A stretch of DNA of 48,421 bases from Bacteroidota bacterium (GTDB lineage: Bacteria > Bacteroidota > Bacteroidia > Chitinophagales > Chitinophagaceae): assembly GCA_018267545.1 (NCBI GenBank), contig JAFDYG010000473.1, forward strand, positions 1 through 48,421, given 5' to 3'. Below are positions 41,677-48,421 of the stretch, one piece after another. How positions within the stretch are numbered: the first letter of the stretch is position 1; each line of letters starts with the position of its first letter. The notes under the pieces were generated by a model. The model worked only from the letters and a program-made list of their open reading frames with translations, had not been told where the DNA came from and did not search any database. The translations under genes were made by a program, and so were the position numbers.

Positions 41677-42945
41677 TCCTCCATGTGTAGTCGCCGGTAC
41701 GGGTGTACGCGGCGCGATGATGGGATTAGCAATCCCATTCAAATCATAAACGATCTTCCCATCCCGGATGGTCATCTCGCATTCCAGCTTCTGATTGCCT
41801 TCGATCTTTGTTCCCACGTAATCGAAGAAACCAAAGCGGCCCTTTCTCAGACCCAGGATGGCGACATCCGCAATTCCGCCGACCGAGAGATTCCCCAGCT
41901 CTTCGTGCTTGATCTCGCGGGCGGGGTTCCAGGTCGTGGTCGCCACCACCGATTCCAGGTCCATCCCCATTGCCATAAATTTCGACATCAGGTTCAGCAG
42001 GTCTTTCATAGCGCCATTGACGTTTCGGGTGTGGATATCCGTACTCAGGGAGTTGGGGGTAAAACCACTCTTGAGAGCAGGAATAGCCTGCGAGAAGGCG
42101 AAGCTGATCTCGCCATAACCTACATCGAAGATGGTGCCTTTTTTCTGCGCCTCACGGACGAAGGGCTTGAGCGTCCTGGTAGCAGGGTCGACGATCGGTT
42201 CCCTGCTTTTCAGCTCGCCGAAACAGTGGGTAAAGATATCCCCCGGCCGCAGATGCTTGAAGAAGAGATCGTTGATCGATAAGGGCGGAGTGCTGCCGCC
42301 AAAGTCTACCATGACGGGGATGTCGGCTATGTTTCCTGCCTTTACGGCCTCGTCGACCGGTGTCCATTCGGGTCCTGAATAATGAGCGACCTTTACACCC
42401 ACGACATAGTCGTGATATTGCCGGGCGACCTGTCCGGTCAGCTTCCCATCCATATCCCTGGTATCCTGCTCATATCCATTACCACGCATGCCCGAGCCGA
42501 CGATATTTAAAAAAGCCATTACCCGGGTGCGCGACATGTCGATCACCTGCTTTTTAAAGACAGGGAACTCGCGCCAGCCCGAAGAACCGGCATCGACAAT
42601 GGTCGTCACGCCCGTCCGGAAGGTAAATCCATCGGGAACGATCGCTTCGACGCCTCCGGCATATTGCCGGCTGGGGTCGGTTCCAAAGTAGACGTGCGTA
42701 TGAATATCGATGAGCCCCGCCATGACGTATAAGCCACGGGCATCCACGACCTGGATGGCCTGGCTTGGGTCGATGTGTCGTTCCATGCGGACGATCTTGC
42801 CGTCATTGATGGCGATATCGAGGCTGTCGTGGAGTTTATTTTTGGCGTCGATCACATACCCGCCTTTGATCAGGATCGAATAGGGTTGTGTGTGCGCCCC
42901 GTGGGCGGCGCACACAAATAAAAATAGGAACCACAGTTTGTGCAT
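41671..42945 (-). CDS. Exported amidohydrolase/deacetylase (dihydroorotase-like)
   Basis: A 424-residue metal hydrolase of the amidohydrolase superfamily with a Sec signal peptide (about 1-20, ending HGAHTQ). Metal ligands are His82 and His84 in DIHTHVYFG, a probable carboxylated Lys in VVGVKVAHYSG, the His of IFTHCFGE, and the Asp of LSTDIHTRN. The family includes N-acyl-D-amino acid deacylases and related enzymes often encoded beside a SelA-like PLP enzyme. It is the last gene of the operon 44725-41671, 12 bases after the PLP gene, and should act in the periplasm. Confidence 0.9.
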   Translation of the reverse strand: MHKLWFLFLFVCAAHGAHTQPYSILIKGGYVIDAKNKLHDSLDIAINDGKIVRMERHIDPSQAIQVVDARGLYVMAGLIDIHTHVYFGTDPSRQYAGGVEAIVPDGFTFRTGVTTIVDAGSSGWREFPVFKKQVIDMSRTRVMAFLNIVGSGMRGNGYEQDTRDMDGKLTGQVARQYHDYVVGVKVAHYSGPEWTPVDEAVKAGNIADIPVMVDFGGSTPPLSINDLFFKHLRPGDIFTHCFGELKSREPIVDPATRTLKPFVREAQKKGTIFDVGYGEISFAFSQAIPALKSGFTPNSLSTDIHTRNVNGAMKDLLNLMSKFMAMGMDLESVVATTTWNPAREIKHEELGNLSVGGIADVAILGLRKGRFGFFDYVGTKIEGNQKLECEMTIRDGKIVYDLNGIANPIIAPRTPVPATTHGGL

Positions 42946-42957
42946 GTAGGGAGGTTT

Positions 42958-44208
42958 TTAAGCCTTGGATAGTTCTTCTTTGAGACGAGCCGCTACGATC
43001 TTCTCCTGGCCGGGCTTTAGCATCCAAACCGTCACCGCGATATGATTCTGCTGAACGTCGGCTATTTCGATCGAGGGATTACCGTTGCGCATCCGGTCCT
43101 GGAGGTCTTTCCCTGAAACCTTGACCTGCTGAGGGTCCCAGTTGATCTGCAGTGTCGGTGTGACATTTCCGAGGGTGGGTACTTTTATAGAAGTCGTTAC
43201 CCCTTTCACCGAATTGACGGCTTGCTGGATAACGCTGGTGGCGGCTTCCCATTCCTTCCATTCCTTGTCGTGGTCGCGGGCGATATAATTCTCCAGCGCC
43301 ACATACATGCCGAGCACTTCTTCCTTGTTGACCTTAAAGCCCCGTCCGATGTTAAAGCCGCGGGGAGGCATGTGGAGGCGGGCGGCAGTGACGATGTCCT
43401 TCTTGCCCATGAGGAGGCCGGCGCTTTGGGGGCCGCGGATAGCTTTACCGCCTGAGATCGCCACGAAGCTAAAGCCCATGTCGTTAAACTTCCAGAGATT
43501 GGATACCGGGGGGACGTCGGCGGCTATGTCGATGGACGTGGGGATGCCGTGCTTCTTGCCGATCTCCACCCATTCCTGGTGCATGATCTTGCCTTTGTCT
43601 GCCTCGATATTCAGGAAGTGCATGAGCGCCGTGCGTTCGTTGATGGCGGCTTCGAGCTCTTCGCGAGTTTCGATATAGATCAGCTTGCATCCGGTGTTTT
43701 TCAGTGCGTGGTTATACACGATCTCGTGCGACTTTTGGATGATCACTTCGGATTTCATCCCCGTTCCGTCGAGGTGCGGCAGGGCTTCGACCTTCTTCTG
43801 ATCCATGCCGGTAAGGATACCCGCCAGGCCCAATGTCATAGCGGAAAAGGCGCCCGAGGTAACGACCGCTGCTTCGGAATGCACGAGGGCGGCGATCTTC
43901 TCCCCTACCTTATCCTGTACTTCGTCGAGCATACAAAATTGCAGGGCGGCTCCCTGGATCGTTTCTACGACGTAGTCGTGCATGAGGGAGCCCGTCATGG
44001 CGGTATAGGTGCCGGCGGCATTGATAAACGTGCGGATGCCGAGCTCTTTAAAAAGGTCTCTTTTTAAAGGAGGCGCAGAACCAAAAGGCTCCGGGGCCAT
44101 CGGGGGTGTCGAAGCCAGGGCGTTGGCGGCAGTAGGTAATGATAGGCTGATGGCTCCTCCGGTGAGGGAGAAGACGGAAAGATATTTGAAGAGTTCTCTT
44201 CTTTGCAT
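42958..44208 (-). CDS. Tat-exported SelA-like PLP-dependent enzyme
   Basis: A 416-residue fold-type I PLP enzyme resembling SelA and D-glucosaminate-6-phosphate ammonia-lyase (DgaE). Asp227 in SIDIAAD should contact the cofactor ring nitrogen and Lys255 in ISGGKAIRGPQSAG should form the Schiff base; AAGTYTAMTGS and VTSGAFSAM are the N-terminal substrate and phosphate loops. The N-terminus MQRRELFKYL, a hydrophobic stretch and an ANALAS cleavage-like site form a twin-arginine signal, which suits a cofactor-loaded protein. Relatives are usually cytoplasmic, so export is the notable point. It sits between the RidA and amidohydrolase genes with 28 and 12 bases of spacing. Confidence 0.88.
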   Translation of the reverse strand: MQRRELFKYLSVFSLTGGAISLSLPTAANALASTPPMAPEPFGSAPPLKRDLFKELGIRTFINAAGTYTAMTGSLMHDYVVETIQGAALQFCMLDEVQDKVGEKIAALVHSEAAVVTSGAFSAMTLGLAGILTGMDQKKVEALPHLDGTGMKSEVIIQKSHEIVYNHALKNTGCKLIYIETREELEAAINERTALMHFLNIEADKGKIMHQEWVEIGKKHGIPTSIDIAADVPPVSNLWKFNDMGFSFVAISGGKAIRGPQSAGLLMGKKDIVTAARLHMPPRGFNIGRGFKVNKEEVLGMYVALENYIARDHDKEWKEWEAATSVIQQAVNSVKGVTTSIKVPTLGNVTPTLQINWDPQQVKVSGKDLQDRMRNGNPSIEIADVQQNHIAVTVWMLKPGQEKIVAARLKEELSKA

Positions 44209-44236
44209 AAACAGTTAATTTGAAAATGACGGAAGA

Positions 44237-44725
44237 CTAGACGTAGGCGATGCAATCCATTTCAACCAGGGAATTGCCAGGCACGCCGCCCTTGGCGACG
44301 GCCACCGTGGTGCGAACGGGGGGCTTTTTACCGAAACGACCTTTATAAACCTCGTTCATGCCCTGATAGTCTGCTATATCATTCAGAAAGACGGATACTT
44401 TTAAAACTTTTTCCATGGATGAACCGGCGGCAATGAGCTCTTTCTCGAGCTCTTTCAGCACGATTTCGGTGTGCGCCTTGATCTCGAAGGGCTCCACATG
44501 CGCACCCTTCCCGGCGATGAATACCAACCCGTTGAATTTTGTCGCACCGGAGAAAAGGGGAACTTCCTGGTCTTCGACGACGTTGAAGACTTCTTTTTCG
44601 GCGGGCTTGGCGGGAACTTCGGGCTGTGTTTTGGCGGCTTCGGCCTTGGCGATCACACCGGCTCCGGCGACGCCGGTCAGGGAAAGGAGGATTCTTTTAA
44701 GGACGTTTCTTCTTTGCTTTTCCAT
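44237..44725 (-). CDS. Exported RidA (YjgF/UK114) family imine deaminase
   Basis: A 162-residue RidA protein with about 45 extra N-terminal residues. The core (about 46-162) has KFNGLVFIAGKGA, VLKVSVFLNDIADY, the key Arg138 in PPVRTTV and Glu155 in LVEMDC, residues required by enzymatically active RidA members to hydrolyse enamine/imine products of PLP enzymes. The N-terminus has a twin-arginine-like QRRNVLKR, then a hydrophobic LLSLTGVAGAGVIA and AxA-like sites, so it should be exported. It is the first gene of the operon with the SelA-like enzyme, whose reactive product it could remove. Confidence 0.88.
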   Translation of the reverse strand: MEKQRRNVLKRILLSLTGVAGAGVIAKAEAAKTQPEVPAKPAEKEVFNVVEDQEVPLFSGATKFNGLVFIAGKGAHVEPFEIKAHTEIVLKELEKELIAAGSSMEKVLKVSVFLNDIADYQGMNEVYKGRFGKKPPVRTTVAVAKGGVPGNSLVEMDCIAYV

Positions 44726-44766
44726 GGATTCTCAATTTTTATTAGCGTAAAGTAATTGGTGAAAGG

Positions 44767-44855
44767 TTGCAATTTATTTGCAATAAATATAAGTAATATT
44801 TCCATTCGGCCGTTTTATTTGCAAAATAATTGCAAGATTTGGAGCAAAATTGCTC
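44767..44855. promoter_or_regulatory. Phased TTGCAA hexamers and palindrome in the RidA operon promoter region
   Basis: TTGCAA occurs at 44767-44772, 44778-44783, 44819-44824 and 44830-44835. Within each pair the centres are 11 bases apart, one helical turn, and the pairs are 52 bases apart, about five turns. A perfect palindrome GAGCAA-AA-TTGCTC (44842-44855) follows, reusing the GCAA/TTGC half-site and ending in the stop codon of the next gene. The layout suggests cooperative binding with DNA looping. Confidence 0.55.
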
Positions 44856-45693
44856 AGGCCATGACCGAAACCATTTCCAAAACGGCCCTTCCCAGATCGG
44901 GGTCCCCTTGTATCCGGCTCTCCACCTCGCCGGGCCGTTTGCTTTTCGAGAACAATACCCAGGCGACGTCTGGCGCGATGGATACCGTTGTGACCGGCGC
45001 TGCCGCTTCGGCTGGCTCGCAGAACCGCCAGCTGCCCTTGATCCTTTTCAAATACCAGTCTCCTCCGATGGGGGACGTAACTGTCACCTTTATTATGGTG
45101 TCTTCAGGGGCCTGACTGTAACGTAGGGCGAAAGGCAGCGCCCGGAAGAAAGTATCGATCAGGGGGTAGAAGAATTCCCGGGTCATGATTCCGTCCCTTC
45201 CGGTCGCCTCTCTTATCTGCTGCTGGTGGTGCCATTTCTCGGTGTATTCCCTGGCTATGTGAATCCAGTTCAGGCTCTTTGTCTCACCGGTCCAGCTAAC
45301 CGGAAAGGGGGCTTCCGTATTTAGTTCGGTCGACTCGTATCCTTTGTTCACCTCCTCGCTTGTAACCTGGTGCAGGAATACCAGCAAGCGGGGGCTGATC
45401 CGTCGTGATGCCTTTATCCAGTCTGCGTTCAGCTCATTCAGCCATGCGACCAGGTCTTCAAAGCTATTTACGGCCGGGGCCTTTTCTCCGAAGAATTGGT
45501 CCCGGGTCATCGAGATCCGACGGATATTGCCGTCCAGCAGGTGCGACGCAACGTCCTTAACCGTCCACAGGCGCGCTACCGTCTGTCGCTCCCAGTCTTC
45601 GGGTGTGAGCGATTCCAGGAGGTCGAGCAGCGCATCATTCAATGGACGGAACAAGGGGCGGAGGTCTACAGGCTTGCCGATATCGATTGTCAT
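44854..45693 (-). CDS. DinB/maleylpyruvate-isomerase-like protein
   Basis: A 279-residue cytoplasmic protein of the DinB-like helical family often labelled maleylpyruvate isomerase N-terminal domain. The N-terminal bundle (about 1-165) shows LFRPLNDALLDLLESLTPEDWERQTVARLWTVKDVASHLLD in separate pieces, with His ligands likely in SHLLDG and EKWHHQQQIRE; a metal may bind there. The C-terminal part (about 195-279) is strand-rich and unrecognised. True activity is unknown; members may use small thiols. The ATG at 45693 is preferred to one nine codons upstream. It is divergent from the reductase gene across 42 bases. Confidence 0.8.
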   Translation of the reverse strand: MTIDIGKPVDLRPLFRPLNDALLDLLESLTPEDWERQTVARLWTVKDVASHLLDGNIRRISMTRDQFFGEKAPAVNSFEDLVAWLNELNADWIKASRRISPRLLVFLHQVTSEEVNKGYESTELNTEAPFPVSWTGETKSLNWIHIAREYTEKWHHQQQIREATGRDGIMTREFFYPLIDTFFRALPFALRYSQAPEDTIIKVTVTSPIGGDWYLKRIKGSWRFCEPAEAAAPVTTVSIAPDVAWVLFSKSKRPGEVESRIQGDPDLGRAVLEMVSVMA

Positions 45694-45735
45694 ATTCTTC
45701 CTAAATTTAAGCCATCGCAATTAATAAAACACACT

Positions 45736-46590
45736 ATGGTCACATTTCTAGGCATGGGTCTGCTAGGCTCAAATTTTGTCAGGGCCCTTATCAACAAAGG
45801 CGAAGAAGTCCGGGTATGGAACCGGACGGCATCCAAGGCTGCGGCGCTGGAACAGTATGGCGCCAAGCCGTTCGAGAATATCGTTGACGCCGTAAAGGGT
45901 GCGGGCATCGTTCATCTCACGTTAAAAGACGATGCTACAGTCGATTCGGTACTGTCGATGGCCGCTCCGGGCTTGCAACCGGGCGTTGCAATCATCGATC
46001 ACACTACTACTTCAATGCCTGGAGCTATCCAGCGTACTGCTCAATGGAAGGAACGCGGCATTACTTATTTGCACGCGCCGGTCTTTATGGGTCCCAAGGA
46101 AGCGCTGGAAGGAAAGGGATTTATGCTGGTTTCCGGCGACCAGGATGTGGTTAGCCGTTATACGCCGGTGCTGTCGGGAATGACGGGGAAGCTGCTGAAT
46201 TTTGGTGGTGAGACCGGAAGGGCCGCTGCCATGAAGCTGGTCGGTAATAATTTCCTGGTTTGCTTGAATGCCGGTCTGGCCGATACACTCTCGCTCGCCA
46301 GGGCCTTGCAGGTTCCGGTCAGCGATATGTCTACGCTATTCGAAAACTGGAATCCGGGTAACAGCCTCCTATTCCGGATGGGGAAAATGTCGGGGGGCGA
46401 CTACTCGCAGCCTTCATGGGAGCTTGATATGGCGCGTAAGGATACGGGTTTGTTTATGTCAGCGGCAGAACAGGCCGGCATACAGCTATCCGTCATTCCT
46501 GCTATCGCCCGTTTGATGGACCATTGGATCGGGAAGGGGCACGGAGAGGAAGACTGGACGGTAATCGGCTCCGCCCCTGTCAATGAGTAA
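45736..46590 (+). CDS. NAD(P)-dependent 3-hydroxyisobutyrate dehydrogenase/imine reductase-like protein
   Basis: A 284-residue oxidoreductase of the 6-phosphogluconate dehydrogenase-like family. The Rossmann loop FLGMGLLGSNF (5-14) opens the protein, VWNRTASK (27-34) marks the NADP-type second strand, and Lys167 with Asn171/Asn172 in MKLVGNNF is the catalytic region of beta-hydroxyacid dehydrogenases; imine reductases keep the fold but replace this Lys, so dehydrogenase activity is favoured. The C-terminal helical domain (about 165-284) makes the dimer. The start at 45736 excludes 80 upstream codons that overlap the divergent gene. Substrate unknown. Confidence 0.9.
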   Translation: MVTFLGMGLLGSNFVRALINKGEEVRVWNRTASKAAALEQYGAKPFENIVDAVKGAGIVHLTLKDDATVDSVLSMAAPGLQPGVAIIDHTTTSMPGAIQRTAQWKERGITYLHAPVFMGPKEALEGKGFMLVSGDQDVVSRYTPVLSGMTGKLLNFGGETGRAAAMKLVGNNFLVCLNAGLADTLSLARALQVPVSDMSTLFENWNPGNSLLFRMGKMSGGDYSQPSWELDMARKDTGLFMSAAEQAGIQLSVIPAIARLMDHWIGKGHGEEDWTVIGSAPVNE

Positions 46591-46683
46591 AAAAGTCCAC
46601 AAAAAGCCGCAGTCTCCCGCTTAAAAGAGGGCTGGCATCGAGATTGAACTGTCTATAGTATTCCTTCACTAAAACATAATTTT

Positions 46684-47268
46684 ATGCGAATGAATAGCAG
46701 ACAGTTAGCCAAACCTTTTGCGATCGCCGGACTGGCATTGCTCGCACTGGGCGCTTGTAACAGCAGTGACTACAAAGACGAAGATAGCTCGACGAAGGAT
46801 AGCAGCGTGAGCACGTCTACGCAGGCCAATCCAAGTATGGGAGCGGCTGATCAGATGAAAGAAGATCATACCGCTACGGCTGCTACACCGGCTCCGGCAA
46901 AGAAGAGGGGAAAGCTTTCCGTAAAGATGCCCGAAAATGCGACGACCGCTACTATGGCGACCGTACAAACTATGCCAGAGTTCCCTGGTGGCCAGAATGG
47001 ACTGGATAATTATGTCAATAATCATATCGATTATCCTCAAACCGCTATTGACGACAATATATCCGGCACGGTTCGTGTATCCTTTGTAGTAGACGAGAAT
47101 GGTAAGGTGACCAAGGCGCACGTCGTCGGCAATAAGCTGGGGAATGGTCTTGATGAACAAGCCATAAAGGTAGTCAGCAATATGCCGGACTGGAAACCGG
47201 GTAAGGTAAAGGGTAAGAATGTGAAAACAAGACTTGAATTACCGATTGCTTTCCAAGTAGAGGCGTAA
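46684..47268 (+). CDS. Lipoprotein with TonB C-terminal domain
   Basis: A 194-residue exported protein. The signal ends at a lipobox ALGAC with Cys25. A Ser/Thr/Ala-rich disordered region (about 26-95) leads to a TonB C-terminal domain (about 98-194): MPEFPGGQNGLDNYV, DYPQTAIDDNISGTVRVSFVVDENGKVTKAHVVG and MPDWKPGKVKGKNVKTRLELPI in pieces. Unlike classical TonB there is no transmembrane helix to reach ExbB/ExbD; lipidation would put it in the inner or outer membrane. It is a single gene with its own terminator, so a monocistronic transcript is likely. Confidence 0.88.
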   Translation: MRMNSRQLAKPFAIAGLALLALGACNSSDYKDEDSSTKDSSVSTSTQANPSMGAADQMKEDHTATAATPAPAKKRGKLSVKMPENATTATMATVQTMPEFPGGQNGLDNYVNNHIDYPQTAIDDNISGTVRVSFVVDENGKVTKAHVVGNKLGNGLDEQAIKVVSNMPDWKPGKVKGKNVKTRLELPIAFQVEA

Positions 47269-47301
47269 GCCTATATTCACTGTTCACTGTTCAACAACAA
47301 G

Positions 47302-47342
47302 ACGGCCAGGGATAAGTTACTTCCCAGGCCGTTTTGGTTTTT
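47302..47342 (+). terminator. Rho-independent terminator after the TonB-domain gene
   Basis: ACGGCC (47302-47307) pairs with GGCCGT (47327-47332) and GGGA (47309-47312) with TCCC (47322-47325), separated by one A-A mismatch, with a nine-base loop and then TTTGGTTTTT. It ends just before the convergent oxidoreductase gene and probably serves the TonB-domain gene. Confidence 0.8.
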
Positions 47343-47375
47343 ATAAATGCAGTGCTCCTTTATAAATGTAGTGCT
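47340..47375. repeat. 17-base direct repeat at the end of the oxidoreductase gene
   Basis: TTTATAAATGCAGTGCT (47340-47356) and TTTATAAATGTAGTGCT (47359-47375) differ at one base and are two bases apart. The right copy encodes the last residues and stop codon of the oxidoreductase on the minus strand; the left copy duplicates this end, stop codon included, just beyond the gene. Confidence 0.85.
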
Positions 47376-48421
47376 ACCTTTTTCCCGGTCCTGATCGATT
47401 CATAGATACCGTCGATGATCTTGAGGTCTTTCACCGCCTCTTCTCCGTCAACAGGAACGACGGGCTGCTCTCCCTGGAGGAGAATACCGGAAAACTTATC
47501 CATCTGCACCGTTTGATGCGTAGTAATCGGTTGATTGAGCTCTCCCTTATTAGTGCGGCCCTTGATGGGGCCGTAGCCTGTCGAAGGCATGAGCTCGGCA
47601 AATCCGGAACTGCCGTTTAAAAAGAACCTATCGAGGTAATTCATGCTATAGGTCGACAGGCAAGAGGCTACGGCGCCGCTGGGAAAGCCCATCTGGAACT
47701 GGATGGTTTCGTCGACGCCTTCCTTGAACTTTTCAGGATTGGTTTTTGTCTCCTGTGCCGTGACCCAGATAGGGTCTTCTCCGACCATATAGCGGGAACC
47801 ATTGATGGAATAAATGCCGATGTCCATCATAGAGCCTCCGCCCGCCAGCTGTTTGTTCAGCCGCCATTGTGTGGGATCTCCGATGATAAAACCGGATAGT
47901 CCCTGGAAGAAGAGGATTTTGCCAAATTCTCCGGCTTTGCGCATACGAATGACCTCCAGCGTGTGGGGCTCGAAATGCATGCGATAGCCTACGAGCAGCT
48001 TTACCTTATTTTGTTTACAGGCGTCTACCATTTCCTGACCTTCCTTTGCATTGATCGCCATCGGTTTCTCGCAGATGGCATGCTTGCCCGCCTTTGCTAC
48101 GCGAATCACCTGGTCGTGGTGCAAGCTGTTAGGAGTGATGACATAGACAGCGTCGATGTCGGGGTTATCCTTGATCTTGTCGAAGTTCTCGTAGTTGTAG
48201 CAATTCTTTTCCGGTATGCCGTATTTGGTCTGCCAGGCCTTGATCTTGGAAGGCGTTCCGCTGATGACGCCCACCAGCTTCGCCTTCGTACAGGACTGCA
48301 TGGCTTCGGCTACGCGCGTACCATAGCCACCGAGGCCCATGATCGCTACGCGAAGGACGGGGCCGTCGTAAGGGGCGTCCTGTAAATGATTACCGTTAGC
48401 TGAAGTCGTACGAGGCAGGAT
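47360..48421 (-). CDS. Gfo/Idh/MocA family oxidoreductase (5' end outside the window)
   Basis: At least 353 residues of an NAD(P)-dependent oxidoreductase. The frame stays open to the window edge, so the true start lies beyond 48421; an internal ATG at 48340 would cut the first strand of the cofactor fold (VLRVAIMGLGGYG). The N-terminal half shows the GLGGYGTRVA nucleotide loop, VYVITPNSLHHDQV and EKPMA with the conserved Lys. The C-terminal half has the sheet domain with GGGSMMDIGIY, where Asp and the following residues line the active site. The visible N-terminal extension before the fold is about 22 residues and polar, typical of exported family members whose signal would be off the window. 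Confidence 0.9.
   Translation of the reverse strand: MLPRTTSANGNHLQDAPYDGPVLRVAIMGLGGYGTRVAEAMQSCTKAKLVGVISGTPSKIKAWQTKYGIPEKNCYNYENFDKIKDNPDIDAVYVITPNSLHHDQVIRVAKAGKHAICEKPMAINAKEGQEMVDACKQNKVKLLVGYRMHFEPHTLEVIRMRKAGEFGKILFFQGLSGFIIGDPTQWRLNKQLAGGGSMMDIGIYSINGSRYMVGEDPIWVTAQETKTNPEKFKEGVDETIQFQMGFPSGAVASCLSTYSMNYLDRFFLNGSSGFAELMPSTGYGPIKGRTNKGELNQPITTHQTVQMDKFSGILLQGEQPVVPVDGEEAVKDLKIIDGIYESIRTGKKVALHL

Noticed and set aside
1-48421. CRISPR arrays, insertion sequences, integrase or prophage genes
   Set aside because: No regularly spaced repeats, transposase-like frames or phage structural genes were seen on either strand.

Overview
The window looks like chromosome of a Bacteroidota bacterium, most likely Chitinophagaceae or a close relative; the assignment is inferred from content, not from a marker gene. 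Supporting signs are about 800-residue FtsX/MacB-type duplicated permeases in several copies, a TonB-dependent receptor with a carboxypeptidase-like N-domain, DUF4199 and DUF2200 proteins, a GldL-like membrane segment, almost no Shine-Dalgarno sequences, and promoters of the type TTG-N18/19-TAnnTTTG. It holds about 46 protein genes and one tRNA gene (tRNA-Pro, CGG anticodon). I see no insertion sequence, phage, CRISPR array or rRNA, and no gene-free stretch above 300 bases.

Layout. 1-2.2 kb: NAD(P)HX repair enzyme, tRNA-Pro with its own promoter and terminator, and a VOC protein behind an array of TGACA half-sites. 2.2-6.7 kb: small, partly AT-rich accessory genes (DUF2200, acyltransferase, DUF4279, DUF1801, SDR, lipoprotein). 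6.9-22.7 kb: three FtsX-type permeases with a membrane M48 protease, a secreted amidohydrolase, a GyrI-like protein, a GH172 glycosidase and a TonB-dependent receptor. 22.7-27.3 kb: M20 amidohydrolase, then two regulators (Crp/Fnr type and GlxA/AraC type), each divergent from a short-chain dehydrogenase. 27.3-34 kb: a Tat-exported dienelactone hydrolase overlapping a membrane-anchored LuxR protein, then DUF4199, AraC, hemerythrin and SUKH genes, a ZU5 lipoprotein and an unknown protein. 34-41.7 kb: a fourth permease, two VOC genes divergent from a thioesterase across two abutting palindromes, an alpha/beta hydrolase, a conserved protein of unknown function, and a GldL-like microprotein coupled to a cell-wall amidase and a GNAT gene. 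41.7-48.4 kb: a three-gene operon for exported RidA, SelA-like PLP enzyme and amidohydrolase, then a DinB-like protein, an imine-reductase-like enzyme, a TonB-domain lipoprotein and a partial Gfo/Idh/MocA oxidoreductase.

How the genes may work together. The strongest candidate for an undescribed system is the 41.7-44.7 kb operon. It places a PLP lyase-like enzyme, an imine/enamine deaminase and a metal-dependent amidohydrolase outside the cytoplasm, two of them with twin-arginine-like signals, behind a promoter region with four phased TTGCAA hexamers. A second theme is the four permease paralogues: none has a local ATPase, but all have a related TGTAC/CGGACA motif upstream. Functions are read from motifs and family knowledge; no database search was possible.
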